Translations under genes and position numbers: made by a program
The notes under the pieces: model-generated
What the model was told of the DNA's origin: nothing
Databases searched by the model: none
The model's input: only the letters and a program-made list of their open reading frames with translations
NCBI GenBank assembly: GCA_021234155.1
Contig: JAJEKV010000074.1
Location: forward strand, 2,858,877-2,922,876
DNA from: Isoetes taiwanensis
Lineage: Eukaryota > Streptophyta > Lycopodiopsida > Isoetales > Isoetaceae
Length of the DNA: 64,000 nt
Direction: 5' to 3'
Shown: piece by piece, positions 11,341 through 21,916 of the stretch
How the letters are laid out: the number at the start of each line of letters is the position of its first letter
Position numbering within the stretch: position 1 is the stretch's first letter

Positions 11341-12121
11341 AATATACTTCCTTCCTTCCTTCCTTTTCCTTTTCCTTTCTTCCCCATCCTTTCCCTCTTT
11401 ACCTTTCCCCGTGCCCTTTTTCGCTTTCCTTCGCCCTTTCCCCTTCCTTCCTTTTTTTTTTCTTTTCCCATGCTCTTTTTCTCCACATTTTTTCTACTCT
11501 TTTTTCTTGTGCCCTTTTTTCTCCCCCTTTTCCTTTTTCTCTCTCTATTTTTCTTTTTCCTTTCCCTTTTCCATGCTCCTTTTCGGCTTCCTTTTCCTAT
11601 TTCTTCACCCTTTCCCTCTTCTTCTTTCTCACTTTCCTTTCCCCACCCTTTTCCGATTCCCATTTACCCTTTCCCTTTTCCTACTTTCCATCTTCCCCTT
11701 TTCCTAATGCCATTATTTCCCTTCCCTTTCACCCTCCTTTTTCCTTTCCCCTTTCCCTTGCTTTTTTCCTATGCCATTTTTTTTTTCTTTTTTTCCCTTT
11801 CCTCACCCTTCCCTCTTTCCTTTTTCCCCTCCCATTTTTCCATGCTTTTTTTCAATTCTATTTTCCCCGTTCTTCACCCTTTCCCTTTTCCCCTTTTTCC
11901 CATACTTTTCACTTTTTCTCCCAAGGTTCCCTTTCCCCTTTTTCTCCTAAGTTGCCCTTCCTCTTCCCCTTTATTTTTTTCATTTCCCTTTCACTTTTCC
12001 ATGTCTTTTTTCTCTTCACCCTTTTCATGTTCCCTCTTTTCCTTCCTTTTCCTCCTTTCCCTTCGCTCTTCCCATTTTTTGGGTGTCCTTTTTCCCTTCC
12101 CTTTCTCCATCTCCTTTTCTT
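11341..12121. repeat. Pure pyrimidine tract (C/T), about 780 bp
   Basis: The plus strand is almost only C and T, with units such as CTTCC and CCTTTTCC and very few A or G. It starts with perfect CTTCC repeats at the end of the LINE. Long open frames across it (F/S/P/L-rich on plus, K/R/E-rich on minus) exist only because the composition excludes stops. Its repeat style differs from the CTCTC arrays at 29200-34930. Confidence 0.9.
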
Positions 12122-13479
12122 TTGCAAAAATAAAAACCAACAGAATTCAAAACCGCAGTTCTTCCTCCTCCTCGCGCCATTACCCAACTACTCCTTCAAA
12201 TGTTGGTCGTTTCTTCCCTCAAATATTTAGTCTGGAATTGCTCAATTCTTGGATGTCTCTTTTATTGGAGACGGTTTCTTCTGGAAATTTTGCAAATCCG
12301 GATCATTGCCAAAGAACTCAACGCCATGGTTTTCTTCCTCTACATGCAAAACAAAACACATAAAATGAAATTTACCTATGGTTTCGTGGAACTTTTTGGG
12401 GGCCAATGGTAAGTGTAGATGGCAAAGCATATCTAAATAAAACCAACCATTCTCTACTGAGAACTCTCTTAAATATATTGCGACACATTTGAAGGAGCAG
12501 CAACTACCTCAGTTTGTGCTCTCACAGCTCTGCTATCCTTAGATAATCGCCAGGAGGTGAATGTCCAAGCCCAAGAATTGAATTCCTATTTATATTCCAC
12601 ATGGTATACTAAATTCCTGCTGGGAGATTTGTCGTGGCAGCTGGATTAGAATCCAGCTCAATTCTGGCACATGATTTTTAATCCAAATCTGCCATAGCTA
12701 GAGCAGATCCTAAATCCAAGGAATCTCGGACAACACACGTCATTGTTACCCGTAAAATTTTGCATGCACCTGTCGGTTCCAAAATGGTCCTCACCAATGA
12801 AATATTACGATAAAAAAAATATTAGAATAAAACAAAATATTAGACTGCATTATATATGTTGTGCATTATATATGTTGTGATGGGGGCGAAAACATGGGTG
12901 TGAGGTGTAAATTCTTGATCTTTGATATTCCCATGAATATCCCGAGATCAATGAACCAAAGAAAACACCACACGTAGCAGTAACGAAGGCTGGGCAGCAA
13001 TGACATAAACATTGGGTAGCAATGATGTAAGCTACAAGATAAAAATGTAGTTCTGATTTGAAATGTATTTGGACTAGACTATGAATGAGGCATCGAAGGG
13101 TAGGAGGAAATTACACAAAACTCAGTTTATCCAAAGAATGGACAGGATGTCAGATTATAAGCATAAGCAATTTCGTGCGCACTATCCAGTTTATTGGTGA
13201 ATTCTGTGATAACATGTTAACATTGATGGAAAAAAAAAGAAAGAAAGAAAAAGTTAACGTTGACGTGGCCTTCTCTGAGCCCTCCGATCGCTCCTGATTC
13301 TCTGGAACGGATCCCAGCCTTTTCCTTCCTGACCAGAATGGGTTCTTCGAGAAGGTCAAGACTGTTGGAAAAGGCTACAAAAAGGAGCCCTGCCCTTCGA
13401 AGCAGAGCATCAGGCTTTCCATTCCGGCGATCTACCTTGTTCTTCGATTTTTTTTTCGTCTACCCACTTCAAATCTAGA
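12122..13479. other. Intergenic region upstream of the GST gene
   Basis: No supported gene. A 17-bp direct repeat (tgcattatatatgttg) occurs near 12847-12880, and 'cagcaatgacataa'/'tagcaatgatgtaa' near 12990-13032. The final 200 bases lead into the GST start codon and probably hold its 5' UTR. I see no clear TATA box. Confidence 0.5.
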
Positions 13480-14531
13480 ATGTCGCTCACAATCCATGGC
13501 CTTGCCGCATCCACCTGCACTGGCAGAGTGCTTTACACCTTGTTTGAGAAGGGCGTCGAGGATTATAAGCTTGTCCCTGTGAACCTTGCTGTCGGAGAGC
13601 AGAAACAACCCAAGTTCCTCGCTTTGCAGGTATGTGCCTCCTTTTTTCTGTCAAATTTATATGGTTCTTTGCCTAATTCTTATTCTAGTTTAACTGACGC
13701 TTCTCCTTTTATTATTTTGCCAGCCATTTGGGCAAATTCCAGTTCTTCAAGATGGAGATCTGACCATTTTTGGTATGCCAACTTTCTTTTAGGATTTAGA
13801 CTAAACCCTGTTTGCCAGTCAGAATGGATGATTTATATATGAATGAAGACATTGGAGAAGAAAAGGGCTGATGAATTGTAGCAGCACGTGGATATAAGGA
13901 TAGCCACGAATTGTTATGCTTCTTTTACTAACAAATACAGACAGATCTAAAGAACACAAAATGAAGCATGGCTGATCTATAGTAAATAACAGATCTGAAG
14001 GATTTAAAAAATAAGCTGTACCTTGATCATGACACCATAATTTTTTGACATATTATACATTTGTTTGCAGAATCTAGAGCCATAGCCAGGTACATAACTG
14101 AAAAATATGCATCAGAGGGGACTACACTATATGGCAAAACTCTAGCAGATAAAGCAAAGGTAGAGAATTGGATGGAGGTAGAGGCACAGAATTTTAATCC
14201 AAGCATTTCAACCATTGTTTTTCAAGCTGTATTTGCACCAATGAAGGGGCTAAAAACTGACGAGGAAGCCATAGCTGCAAGCTTAGAGAAGCTTGGCAAG
14301 GTTTTGGATATATACGAAGAAAGATTATCTAAGCAGGATTATCTTGCAGGGGACTTTTTCAGTCTGGCAGATCTGTCTCATGTGCCATATACACACTATT
14401 TGATCAATGCTGCAAAGAGAGGAGATGTGGTTCTGAGCAGGCCTCATGTTAAGGCATGGTGGGAGAGGATTTCCTCTCGCCCTGCATGGCTCAAGGTCTT
14501 GGAATTGGCCGCTGCAGCACAGAAGAAGTAG
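13480..14531 (+). CDS. Glutathione S-transferase, phi class (GSTF), three exons
   Basis: Exons are 13480-13629, 13724-13772 and 14071-14531, giving 219 residues. Both introns have GT/AG ends (13630-13723 and 13773-14070), and two introns in the N-terminal half is the usual phi-class layout. The enzyme conjugates glutathione to reactive compounds in the cytosol. The N-terminal thioredoxin-like domain shows AASTCTGRVL with the likely catalytic serine near residue 11, the glutathione-binding loop PFGQIPVLQDGD, and ESRAIARYI at the second splice junction. The C-terminal helical domain shows FSLADLSHVPYTHYL and HVKAWWERISSRPAW, both typical of the phi class. Length is normal and no frame break is seen. 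It is the only intact, non-mobile gene found here. Confidence 0.95.
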
Positions 14532-14621
14532 ATGTTTCTCAGTTCTTTCTAAAAAATGTGTCTGTGTTCTGTTAATGGTTAATGAGCTTGTTTTGCGAGT
14601 TGTTGCAAGCCATTACCTCTA

Positions 14622-14627
14622 AATAAA
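14622..14627 (+). terminator. Possible polyadenylation signal of the GST gene
   Basis: AATAAA lies about 90 bases after the GST stop codon, followed by T-rich sequence. Spacing fits a plant 3' UTR. Confidence 0.6.
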
Positions 14628-14878
14628 GCTCTTCCTCCTTATTATGGCTAAGTCTTTTCATCCACGTTCTGTGTCAAATACTATCTATCTATAACTTTCT
14701 TTCAATATCAAGGTAGATTTGCTTGCAAGATTTTAAGTGCATAATTTACCATACAAGTTACGTGTTTTGGTTTGCTTCAATAAATTGAAGCAAAACATTG
14801 TTGGTCATGAGATGTCTTTAAAAATAATCAAAACGTAAAATTTGGGTGGAGCATTTTCTGCCCCATCCGCCTATCCCT

Positions 14879-14896
14879 GTATGCCACGTGGCATAC
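14879..14896. promoter_or_regulatory. Perfect 18-bp palindrome centred on a G-box
   Basis: GTATGCCACGTGGCATAC is its own reverse complement and contains CACGTG, the plant bZIP/bHLH G-box core. A regulatory role is only an inference, as no gene start follows closely. Confidence 0.4.
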
Positions 14897-14905
14897 ATTC
14901 TTTTC

Positions 14906-14922
14906 AAGAATCAGTGATTCTT
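14906..14922. repeat. Inverted repeat AAGAATCA-G-TGATTCTT, repeated nearby
   Basis: Eight-base arms surround one central base. The core GAATCAGTGATTC returns about 30 bases later (14939-14951), so a palindromic unit occurs twice. Confidence 0.6.
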
Positions 14923-15646
14923 CGTGTCCATTTTGCAGGAATCAGTGATTCTCAAGGAAAACAGTTTCGGTATGTTTTTTCAGAGGCGGCAAAACTCACT
15001 GTAGACAAAATCAGAGGCTCTTAAGAAGACAAATAGATGAATCTAAGAATAAGCTAAAGAAACACAAAATAAAAGCTCACTGCCATACTATTCAACATAA
15101 AATAAAAACAGAAAAAACTGCACAAATCCATCCAATCTTCAAACTCTTGTCACGGGTCTTGCTTCCAGCCTTGATGTAGCCTGCGCCTTGATCTAACGAA
15201 ATGTCTTCTACTTGAGAGATGTCTATGAGAGATGTCTATATAACCTCGTAGGAAAGAAGCCCCTTACCTACACTTCTAGCCACTCGCCCACCTTACGCCG
15301 CTTCTAGCCACCTTAGGCCACGCTTTATGCCGCAGGTGCTCCATTCTAACGGCCCTGCTTCTGGCCATCGCCCCTACTTCAAAAAGAGCCGCCTAAAAGA
15401 AAGATCCACAGGAAGATCCATAAGCCAGCTCCAAGAAACTCATCCACAGCTATAAGCCAGCTCTAAGAAACAAGAAAATCAGCAGAATCGGGCGCTTCAG
15501 AAAATGCAAACAGCGGTCGGATCCACGACGGCTAAACCTCTAGCGTCACGACGCCGCCATAGCCGGAGCTCGGCCGGCCAGAGAAAAATTGTGGTGAAAT
15601 GGTGACGTGGCACAGAAAATGCGCCCCCCAAATTTCACGTTACACG

Positions 15647-15743
15647 AATGTTTGTGTGGGGGGAATTCTGGCCAGAAAATTGGCCTCCGCGCTGACGCGC
15701 GTCGGCCAATTTTCTAGGCCAGAATCCCCCCCACACAAACATT
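15647..15743. repeat. Fold-back inverted repeat, arms about 39 bp
   Basis: The arm at 15647-15685 (from AATGTTTGTGTGG to AATTGGCC) is matched in reverse complement by 15704-15743, separated by 18 GC-rich bases. Small mismatches and length differences occur, including the run of G/C. It could be a tiny fold-back transposon or the two ends of a MITE with most of the middle lost. Confidence 0.75.
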
Positions 15744-15767
15744 CCTGTATACAAAGACGGTGGAGAA

Positions 15768-16240
15768 TATGTAGTTGGATTTTGGAGAATATGTAGTTGG
15801 ATTTTTTGATTGAGAATAGAAATATAGAACATAGTACAAAAGCATCGGACATATGCGAGTCTTCCCTAAACAATTACGACTATAAATATGGCATGGAGGG
15901 ACACACGCAAGATCCTATTGATTCATTGTTTCTAATAGTCCCTCATCAGCCTGGATCTTCTTGAAATTTCTTGTCATGGAAGAATATATTCACCTGCTTG
16001 AAATTTCTTGTCATGGAAGAATATATTGAGTTTGTCGTAATTTTTATGCGTACGTAGATGCTCGCATCTCATTGGTAGAACAATGTTGTAAGTTGATCAC
16101 TTGTTAGCTCCCTTATAAATGATGAACAATGTTGTAAGTGATCACCTCTTGTACCTGCTCCCTTATAAAATGATAACAAGTATCTATGTCTTGTTCTTGC
16201 TCCCTTATAGAATGATAACGAGTATCTATGTCTTGTTTTG
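15768..16240. repeat. Cluster of short direct duplications
   Basis: Three independent small tandem duplications lie together: 'ggagaatatgtagttggatt' twice near 15762-15802; a block of about 45 bp with 'cttgaaatttcttgtcatgg' twice near 15960-16025; and 'gataacaagtatctatgtct'-type units of about 58 bp near 16110-16240. Confidence 0.7.
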
Positions 16241-16260
16241 CATTGTACATTAAGCCAGTG

Positions 16261-17790
16261 CTATGGCACTTCTATTGTCAGTAAAATAAAGTTGGTTCTT
16301 GGGCTGATGTGATAACAGCTATGTATCCTCCTTTGCTGAATGGCGCGGTAATTGACTGATGCTTGCTCTGCCATGAAATCACACTTTTCCAATTGAAATA
16401 CAAAGGTTGAAGTAGATCTTCTACTGTCATGGTCTCTAGCCCAGTCTGCGCCAGTATATCCCACTAGTTTATCCCACTAGTTTAAACAATTTTGGCTTCT
16501 CTTGCTTCTGATATACTAATGCAAGATCTACAGTGCAATTCAAGTAGTGCATGATCCTCTTAATGTCAAACCAATGTTCGCGTCCGAGGTTTCTCCATGA
16601 ATTGACTTATTACTCCAGAAAATGAAATATCAGAGAGAGTACATACCACAAGATAAGTCAAGCTACCGAATGCATGCATAGAGGGCTAGAGGGAACATTT
16701 TTCATTTCTAGTGCCTCTTCTTAGCTATATATTGTGCTTCTGTACTAGATAGCGGTAATTGAGTGAGTGAGGCTTGCTCGCTATGAAATCACACTTTCCC
16801 AACTGAAATACAAAGGCTGGAGTACATATTCTACTGTCATGGTCTCCAACCCAGTCTGTGTCGGTATATCCCACTAGTTTAAGCAATTCTGGCTCCTCTT
16901 GCTTTTGATATAGTAATGCAAGATCTACAGTTCCATCCAAGTAGTGCATGATCCTCTTAATGTCAAACCAATGTTGGTGTCCTAGGTTCTCTATGAATTT
17001 CTCCATGAATTGACTTATTACTCCCACAGAAAATGAAATATCAAGGTCAGTATATACCGCAAGATAAGTCAAGCTACCGACTGCAGGCCTATAGGGAATA
17101 TTCTTCATTTCTTGTGCCCTTTCTTAGCTATATATTCTGCTTCTGTACTGGATAGCGCGGTAATTGATGACGCTTGCTCTGTCATGAAATCACACTTTCC
17201 CAATCGAAATACAAAGGGTGAAGTAGATCTTCTACTGTCACGGTCTCCAGCCCAATTTACGCTGATATATCCCACTAGTTTAAACAATTCTAGTTTCTCT
17301 TTCTTCTGATATACTAATGCAAGGTCTACAATGCCATTCTAGTAGCCCATGATTCTCTTAATGTCAAACCAATGATGGCGTCCGAGGTTCTCCATGAATT
17401 GACTTTTTACTCCTTAACAAATGAAATATCAAGGAGAATACATATCGCAAGATAAGCAAGCTACCGACTTCACGCCCATATTCTTCATTCTCACGCCTCT
17501 TCTTCATTTGAGCCGGGTTTGAATCCTGCATGCCAAATTTGATCAAGACCTCTTCGATATATCTTCATTGAACGATTTTTAACAAGCCATGATTTCTAAC
17601 TCGGCTGATCTATATGTCCAAGCAGTAGTTAATACCCCCATGTCAGTCATATGAAACTCTACACTAAGGTGCTCCTTGACTTGATTCAAGAATGCAATTC
17701 ATTTGGCCACAAGAATATATTCATTAATATATAATCCCACTATAACAAAGAAGCCACCCATCATCCTCACATAACCCGATTTCGAGAACA
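16261..17790 (-). pseudogene. Copia RT/RNase H tail, three tandem copies, minus strand
   Basis: Reading the minus strand, the same C-terminal RT and RNase H segment occurs three times with a period near 400 bp (about 16261-16690, 16690-17110, 17110-17790). Each shows a form of GYTGADWA with the RNase H aspartates, a DSRRSTS..FVFQLGKCDF stretch and, upstream, HHWFDIKRIM from the RT connection. The third copy extends furthest upstream and is the only one with the RT thumb region. All have stops or frame breaks. These are remains of a copia element different from the one at 482-6109. Confidence 0.82.
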
Positions 17791-17809
17791 CGTGATCGGG
17801 GTAGAAGCG

Positions 17810-18290
17810 ATTTGTAGGTTACGTACGCGTACATTACGTTTTCCAGACTTAAGGTACCGTACATGTACGTACTGTACGTACTTCTTCATTTTGTGCATCA
17901 AATAAGAAAAAAAAATTTGGTTTGTTGTTTACGTACGCGTACGGTACGTGCTTTATAGGTACGATACAAGTACGGTACGTACTTTATAAAATGCGATACT
18001 TTTTACTTTAAAATAAAAAAAAAATTTTTTGGGTTAGCGTGACGTGACGTCGCAGCGACAATCACGTACTTTACAGGTACGGTACAAGTACTTTTCAATA
18101 AATTTTTTTGGGTTAACGATGCATCAGATGCGACGTATTTTATGGTACCATCACGCACTGCATACCGCACTTTAAACAACAACTTTTGGCGTCGTTTTGT
18201 GCGTTAAACCGGCCTCTAGACGTTACCTCGCATCGCGTTGCATACGTCGTATACCGCGTGCGATGACGGAAGTATGGTACTACACTGGGT
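17810..18290. repeat. GTAC/ACGT-rich low-complexity patch
   Basis: Self-complementary words such as GTACGTAC, TACGCGTA, GGTACGGTACGT and GTACATGTAC recur densely with A/T-rich spacers containing 'actttataaa'. CpG is far commoner than in the neighbouring DNA. It contains no open frame of note. The origin is unknown; a diverged palindromic satellite or transposon end is possible. Confidence 0.6.
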
Positions 18291-18649
18291 AGAAGCATAA
18301 AAGGGTGTCTGAATTTTTTTGTATATTAATGTAGAACAAATAAACTAAGTTAAAATATTTATAATGTCTATTTTGAAGTTTACATGGAATTGCCTATCAT
18401 TGATGAAGGTGGTCCACGTCCAATATTCTCCATAATTATACCCATTCTCCCAAAATCTTGGCGCACATTTTGAACTTCCCTCAATCGATCAAACATTGGC
18501 CCCAATGGATTCTACCTCAAGAAAAACTTGCCCCAAATCGATTATCGCTGCTCCTAAATTGAATGCATGTCAAGAATCAAATGTATGTTGAAGAAATTAA
18601 AATCCCTTTTCTTCGAACAATAATACACTGCTTGACAATTTGATTTTTT

Positions 18650-20670
18650 GTGCAGGATGTTGTATCTCGTTTCTGGAGAATGTATCGGCGTCTTGAAGCA
18701 CCAATTGTACAAGAAACTATGGAAGAAGGAACTCTCATGCAAGCACTTCAGAGTCAGCAAAGGGATCAGATTTCAATCTTCGGATTGATGAAGTTTTCTG
18801 GCACTCTTACAACTAGGGCAAAGAAAATCGAAGGTTTGTAAGGGTGGATACGCGACAAAGCCAATTAGAAGAAAGGTGAATCTTCTTTGTAAATCTCACA
18901 ATGAATGAGGTATCTAATTTGACTCCAAAACAACAAAGTCAGGAAGATTATTGCAGGACAAAAGATTGCAATTCCTATTTGAGCCAGTCACTGGAAGGTC
19001 TCAAGAGGCTATTGTGAAGATAGAACTGGTAAAGAATCTAAAGGATGGCCTCCAAGATGTCAAGCATGCAAATAGCAATGATAAACTTGCTGCAAAGCAT
19101 TCTGTCCTATCTATGGTGGTTGGAGAGGAAAGAGAATTACAGAAGACTTCACTAGTAGCTAAATTGCTGAAAATACATCCTAGAAATGCAAAACTAGCAG
19201 TGGAGAGAAGGAAAAGATTGTCACTAGGTGGAACAAATCTATGGGCATTAGCAGGCCGAAATCCAAGAACAAATACTATAGATCAGTGACATTACGCAGG
19301 TACGAGCTGCTCTGTAAATTGATATAACTTAATTTAGATGTAATTGCATCTTTTTTACAGAAATAAAGATGTTTTTTATTTTGTAACTTGGCAATTTTGT
19401 TTTCATTGATGTAAAGCTTGTAATAGATTTCTTTAGTTTTTGAATGTAATGTAGATATAGTTTGCAGTGGTTTGCTCTAAATGGAAATGTCAAATTACTT
19501 CATGACAAATGATAAAATCAATTCGGATGTATTGTAGATGTGGGTAGTAACTAAGAAGAAATTAGTGTGGAGATGTATTAATTGTCAAGAAATTATGTGA
19601 CTGCAATAATATAGTAAATGAAGTAAAATGTATGCGAGAATATACATGTATATGTGGGAGTTTAGGGTCTTGAATATGTAAAAGAAAAGTATGTAGTGTA
19701 ATGAGGTGACTAATTTTATGTAACTTTGTAATTTTACAAGCTGAATTATCCCAAAATTTTGTGGATCAGTATCCAGAGGTTTGGATTCGGATTAGGCCAT
19801 TTGAGTACTTAAAACCTTCTTGCATTAAAGCTAAAGGAAAGAAACACATGCTGGTGCGTGAGACATGAGCAATCAGATCTATACAAGAAGGCATTTAATT
19901 TGATGAGGTCAAGACTTGTTCATGCAATTGCGGCGTGTGCGCATCTGAAGCTCATACTGGGATATGTCAAGCCAAGAACAAGACATTTGATAATGTTATC
20001 ACATTTTGGACAGCTATGGTATGTGATAGACCAGCATGCAACGAGTGGCATAAGCTACAATGTATCAAATCAGATTGTGGGAAACAATTAATTGAGTTGT
20101 GTCCAAGAGAAAACAATGAGCAGATTGATCAAACGTTTGAGTTGGCAAGTCTATGGATACGTTAATGAGTCCTCGAAGAAAGGAACTTCACGAAGGCTAA
20201 GGCTAATTGACAAGAAAGGCAACTTCAATATAATATGTTGGATAACATGTTTGATCATATGTCGAAGTTTGTATATCATAACTTTGTGGCACATTACAGA
20301 GCAAACAATTCAAGGAATCCATGAAGAGTCTTCGTGATGATACCGTATTATCAGTTCTTGATTTCTCGGAGAATTATACTTTGAATCCATTCAACGATAT
20401 TCAAGCACAACATTGATACAATGAACAAATCATCATATTGGTCCACATCACGATGTTCAAGGTAAAGGGCAAAATGAGGAAATGTGTGCACTTCTTTATT
20501 TCAGATGACAAAATACATGATACCCACGTTGTACAAAAAGCATTCAAGATGCACCTCAATTGGCTAAAAGAAAATGGTGCTGGCCATATGAAATATCACT
20601 TAGTTTGGTCTGACGGGTGTTGCAGCCCAATTCAAGTCGAGAAGAGTATTCTATCATGTAACTAGGTAGT
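18650..20670 (+). pseudogene. Broken multi-exon gene of a transposase-like plant family
   Basis: Exon-like pieces are separated by AT-rich introns. 18656-18839 follows a TTTTTTGTGCAG acceptor and encodes a helical segment. 18951-19289 follows ATTATTGCAG and contains a helix-turn-helix-like stretch (VAKLLKIHPRNAKLAVERRK). 19738-19860 reads FVDQYPEVWIRIRPFEYLKP. 19858-20165 has a cysteine-rich part (CDRPACNEWHKLQCIKSDCG, then LCPREN). From about 20230 it continues as a core with LDFSENY, HWYNEQ, FFISDDKIHDTHVVQKAF and WSDGC. I recall this motif series from uncharacterised plant proteins that look transposon-derived. Stops and frame changes, and the lack of the C-terminal part, mark it as broken. 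Everything after 20194 also lies in the triplicated unit. Confidence 0.6.
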
Positions 20671-21916
20671 TTTTATGCTGCCCTACCCTGACCTGCCCGA
20701 GGTGCCCTATTCTTTTTGTTTTTTCTCCTACGAAGACGGGAAAGAGACAAACAAAGAAACAAACTATTAACCGATTTTTTCCCTCAAAAAGTTTCCTCCC
20801 TTTGCATGAATTGTTCCTCCCTCCCGTTCACTGGAATCGCTTCACAAGATCGCCCAGACCGTGAAGCATTTTGATATGTAATCCCGAAGTTATAAAGAGG
20901 TTAGAGATTACTTTGGAGCACCTAACTATTTCCAATGAATCTATCAAGGTGTAAGACCACAACAAAATATAGAAATCAATTGCTTTAACTAATTCTTGTG
21001 TTTGTTTTAACAAATGCGGGGGGAGAGATCTAGGCATGCTTCTTTGGGCTTGACATTGGCATGTGATTTGTAATATCCAAAGTTTGATACATATAGGATT
21101 CTGAGCTTGTCCAGTAAGTTTTGATTTGTTATTTCTTATATTCATTACTTTGTTTGTGATTTTTAAGCTTGTCCAATAAGTTTCGATTCTGTTGTTTCTC
21201 ATATTCATTATTTTGTTTATTCCAGACACCCATCAAATTTATATAGAAGATATTTTGGAAGGTAGGATACAGACTGGTTTCTTTCCTTACTTTTTCTGTT
21301 AATGTGTTTTGTATTTATATAAGGATTTGAATCTTTATGTGACTCAAACCGGATATCTTATATGAGTTTAATTAAAATCCAGTTATTTATTGAAGTATTT
21401 TTTCGGCATTTTGACTATCATGCTACTTTTGATTCCTTGTTTAATTGATCTTGTTTTACTACAGGTTTAGCTACTTTGTTTATGTTATTGTTGCTGCCAT
21501 GATATGATTTTGAGAGGCAGCACTAATGAAATGTAGCGGGATATGACGTCTTTTTAAAGGTACCACTTGAATTGCATGGTTGTTGCATGCATATTTAATC
21601 ATCTAATTAGTCTTTTCTTGTACGTCTTTATTCATATGGCTACTACTTTGTATCCAAGATAGACCTAAGTATTGGATTGTACGCCCTATTCAAGCTTTGA
21701 AATGGATCTAAATGCACCATTTCCAGAACTGCAAATAGTAGATTTTAGTTCTCAAAGCCTTTGACCATTGCTATTTGCCATTGCTAAAAGGAAAGAAAGC
21801 TTGCCTGGCTGTTCAGTTTCCATTAAGTGTGCTAGTTACATTGTAATCTCTCTTGTTGACATAAGATAAGCTATTTTTGCCTTATAATGTTGCCATTTTA
21901 CTATTTGCAGATTGCA
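20671..21916. other. Unit 1 spacer before the plus-strand gene
   Basis: No long open frame. A candidate upstream exon of the following gene lies near 21224-21261: it follows TTGTTTATTCCAG and ends before GGTAGGATAC, encoding a short stretch like THQIYIEDILE. CTATTTGCAG at 21901-21910 is the likely acceptor in front of the main exon. The start of the hAT site (ATTACTTT) lies near 21143. Confidence 0.4.

Larger units (their letters stand above)
14650..15640. other. Intergenic region after the GST gene
   Basis: No supported gene. It contains the two palindromes listed separately. From about 15130 it becomes richer in GC, with repeated words such as 'tctagccac' and 'aagccagctc', which suggests decayed repeat DNA. 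Confidence 0.45.

Noticed and set aside
11246-12430. Frames of up to 297 codons across the C/T tract, some with signal-peptide-like hydrophobic stretches
   Set aside because: Phe/Ser/Pro/Leu richness comes from CTT/TTC/CCT words. No conserved motif is present.
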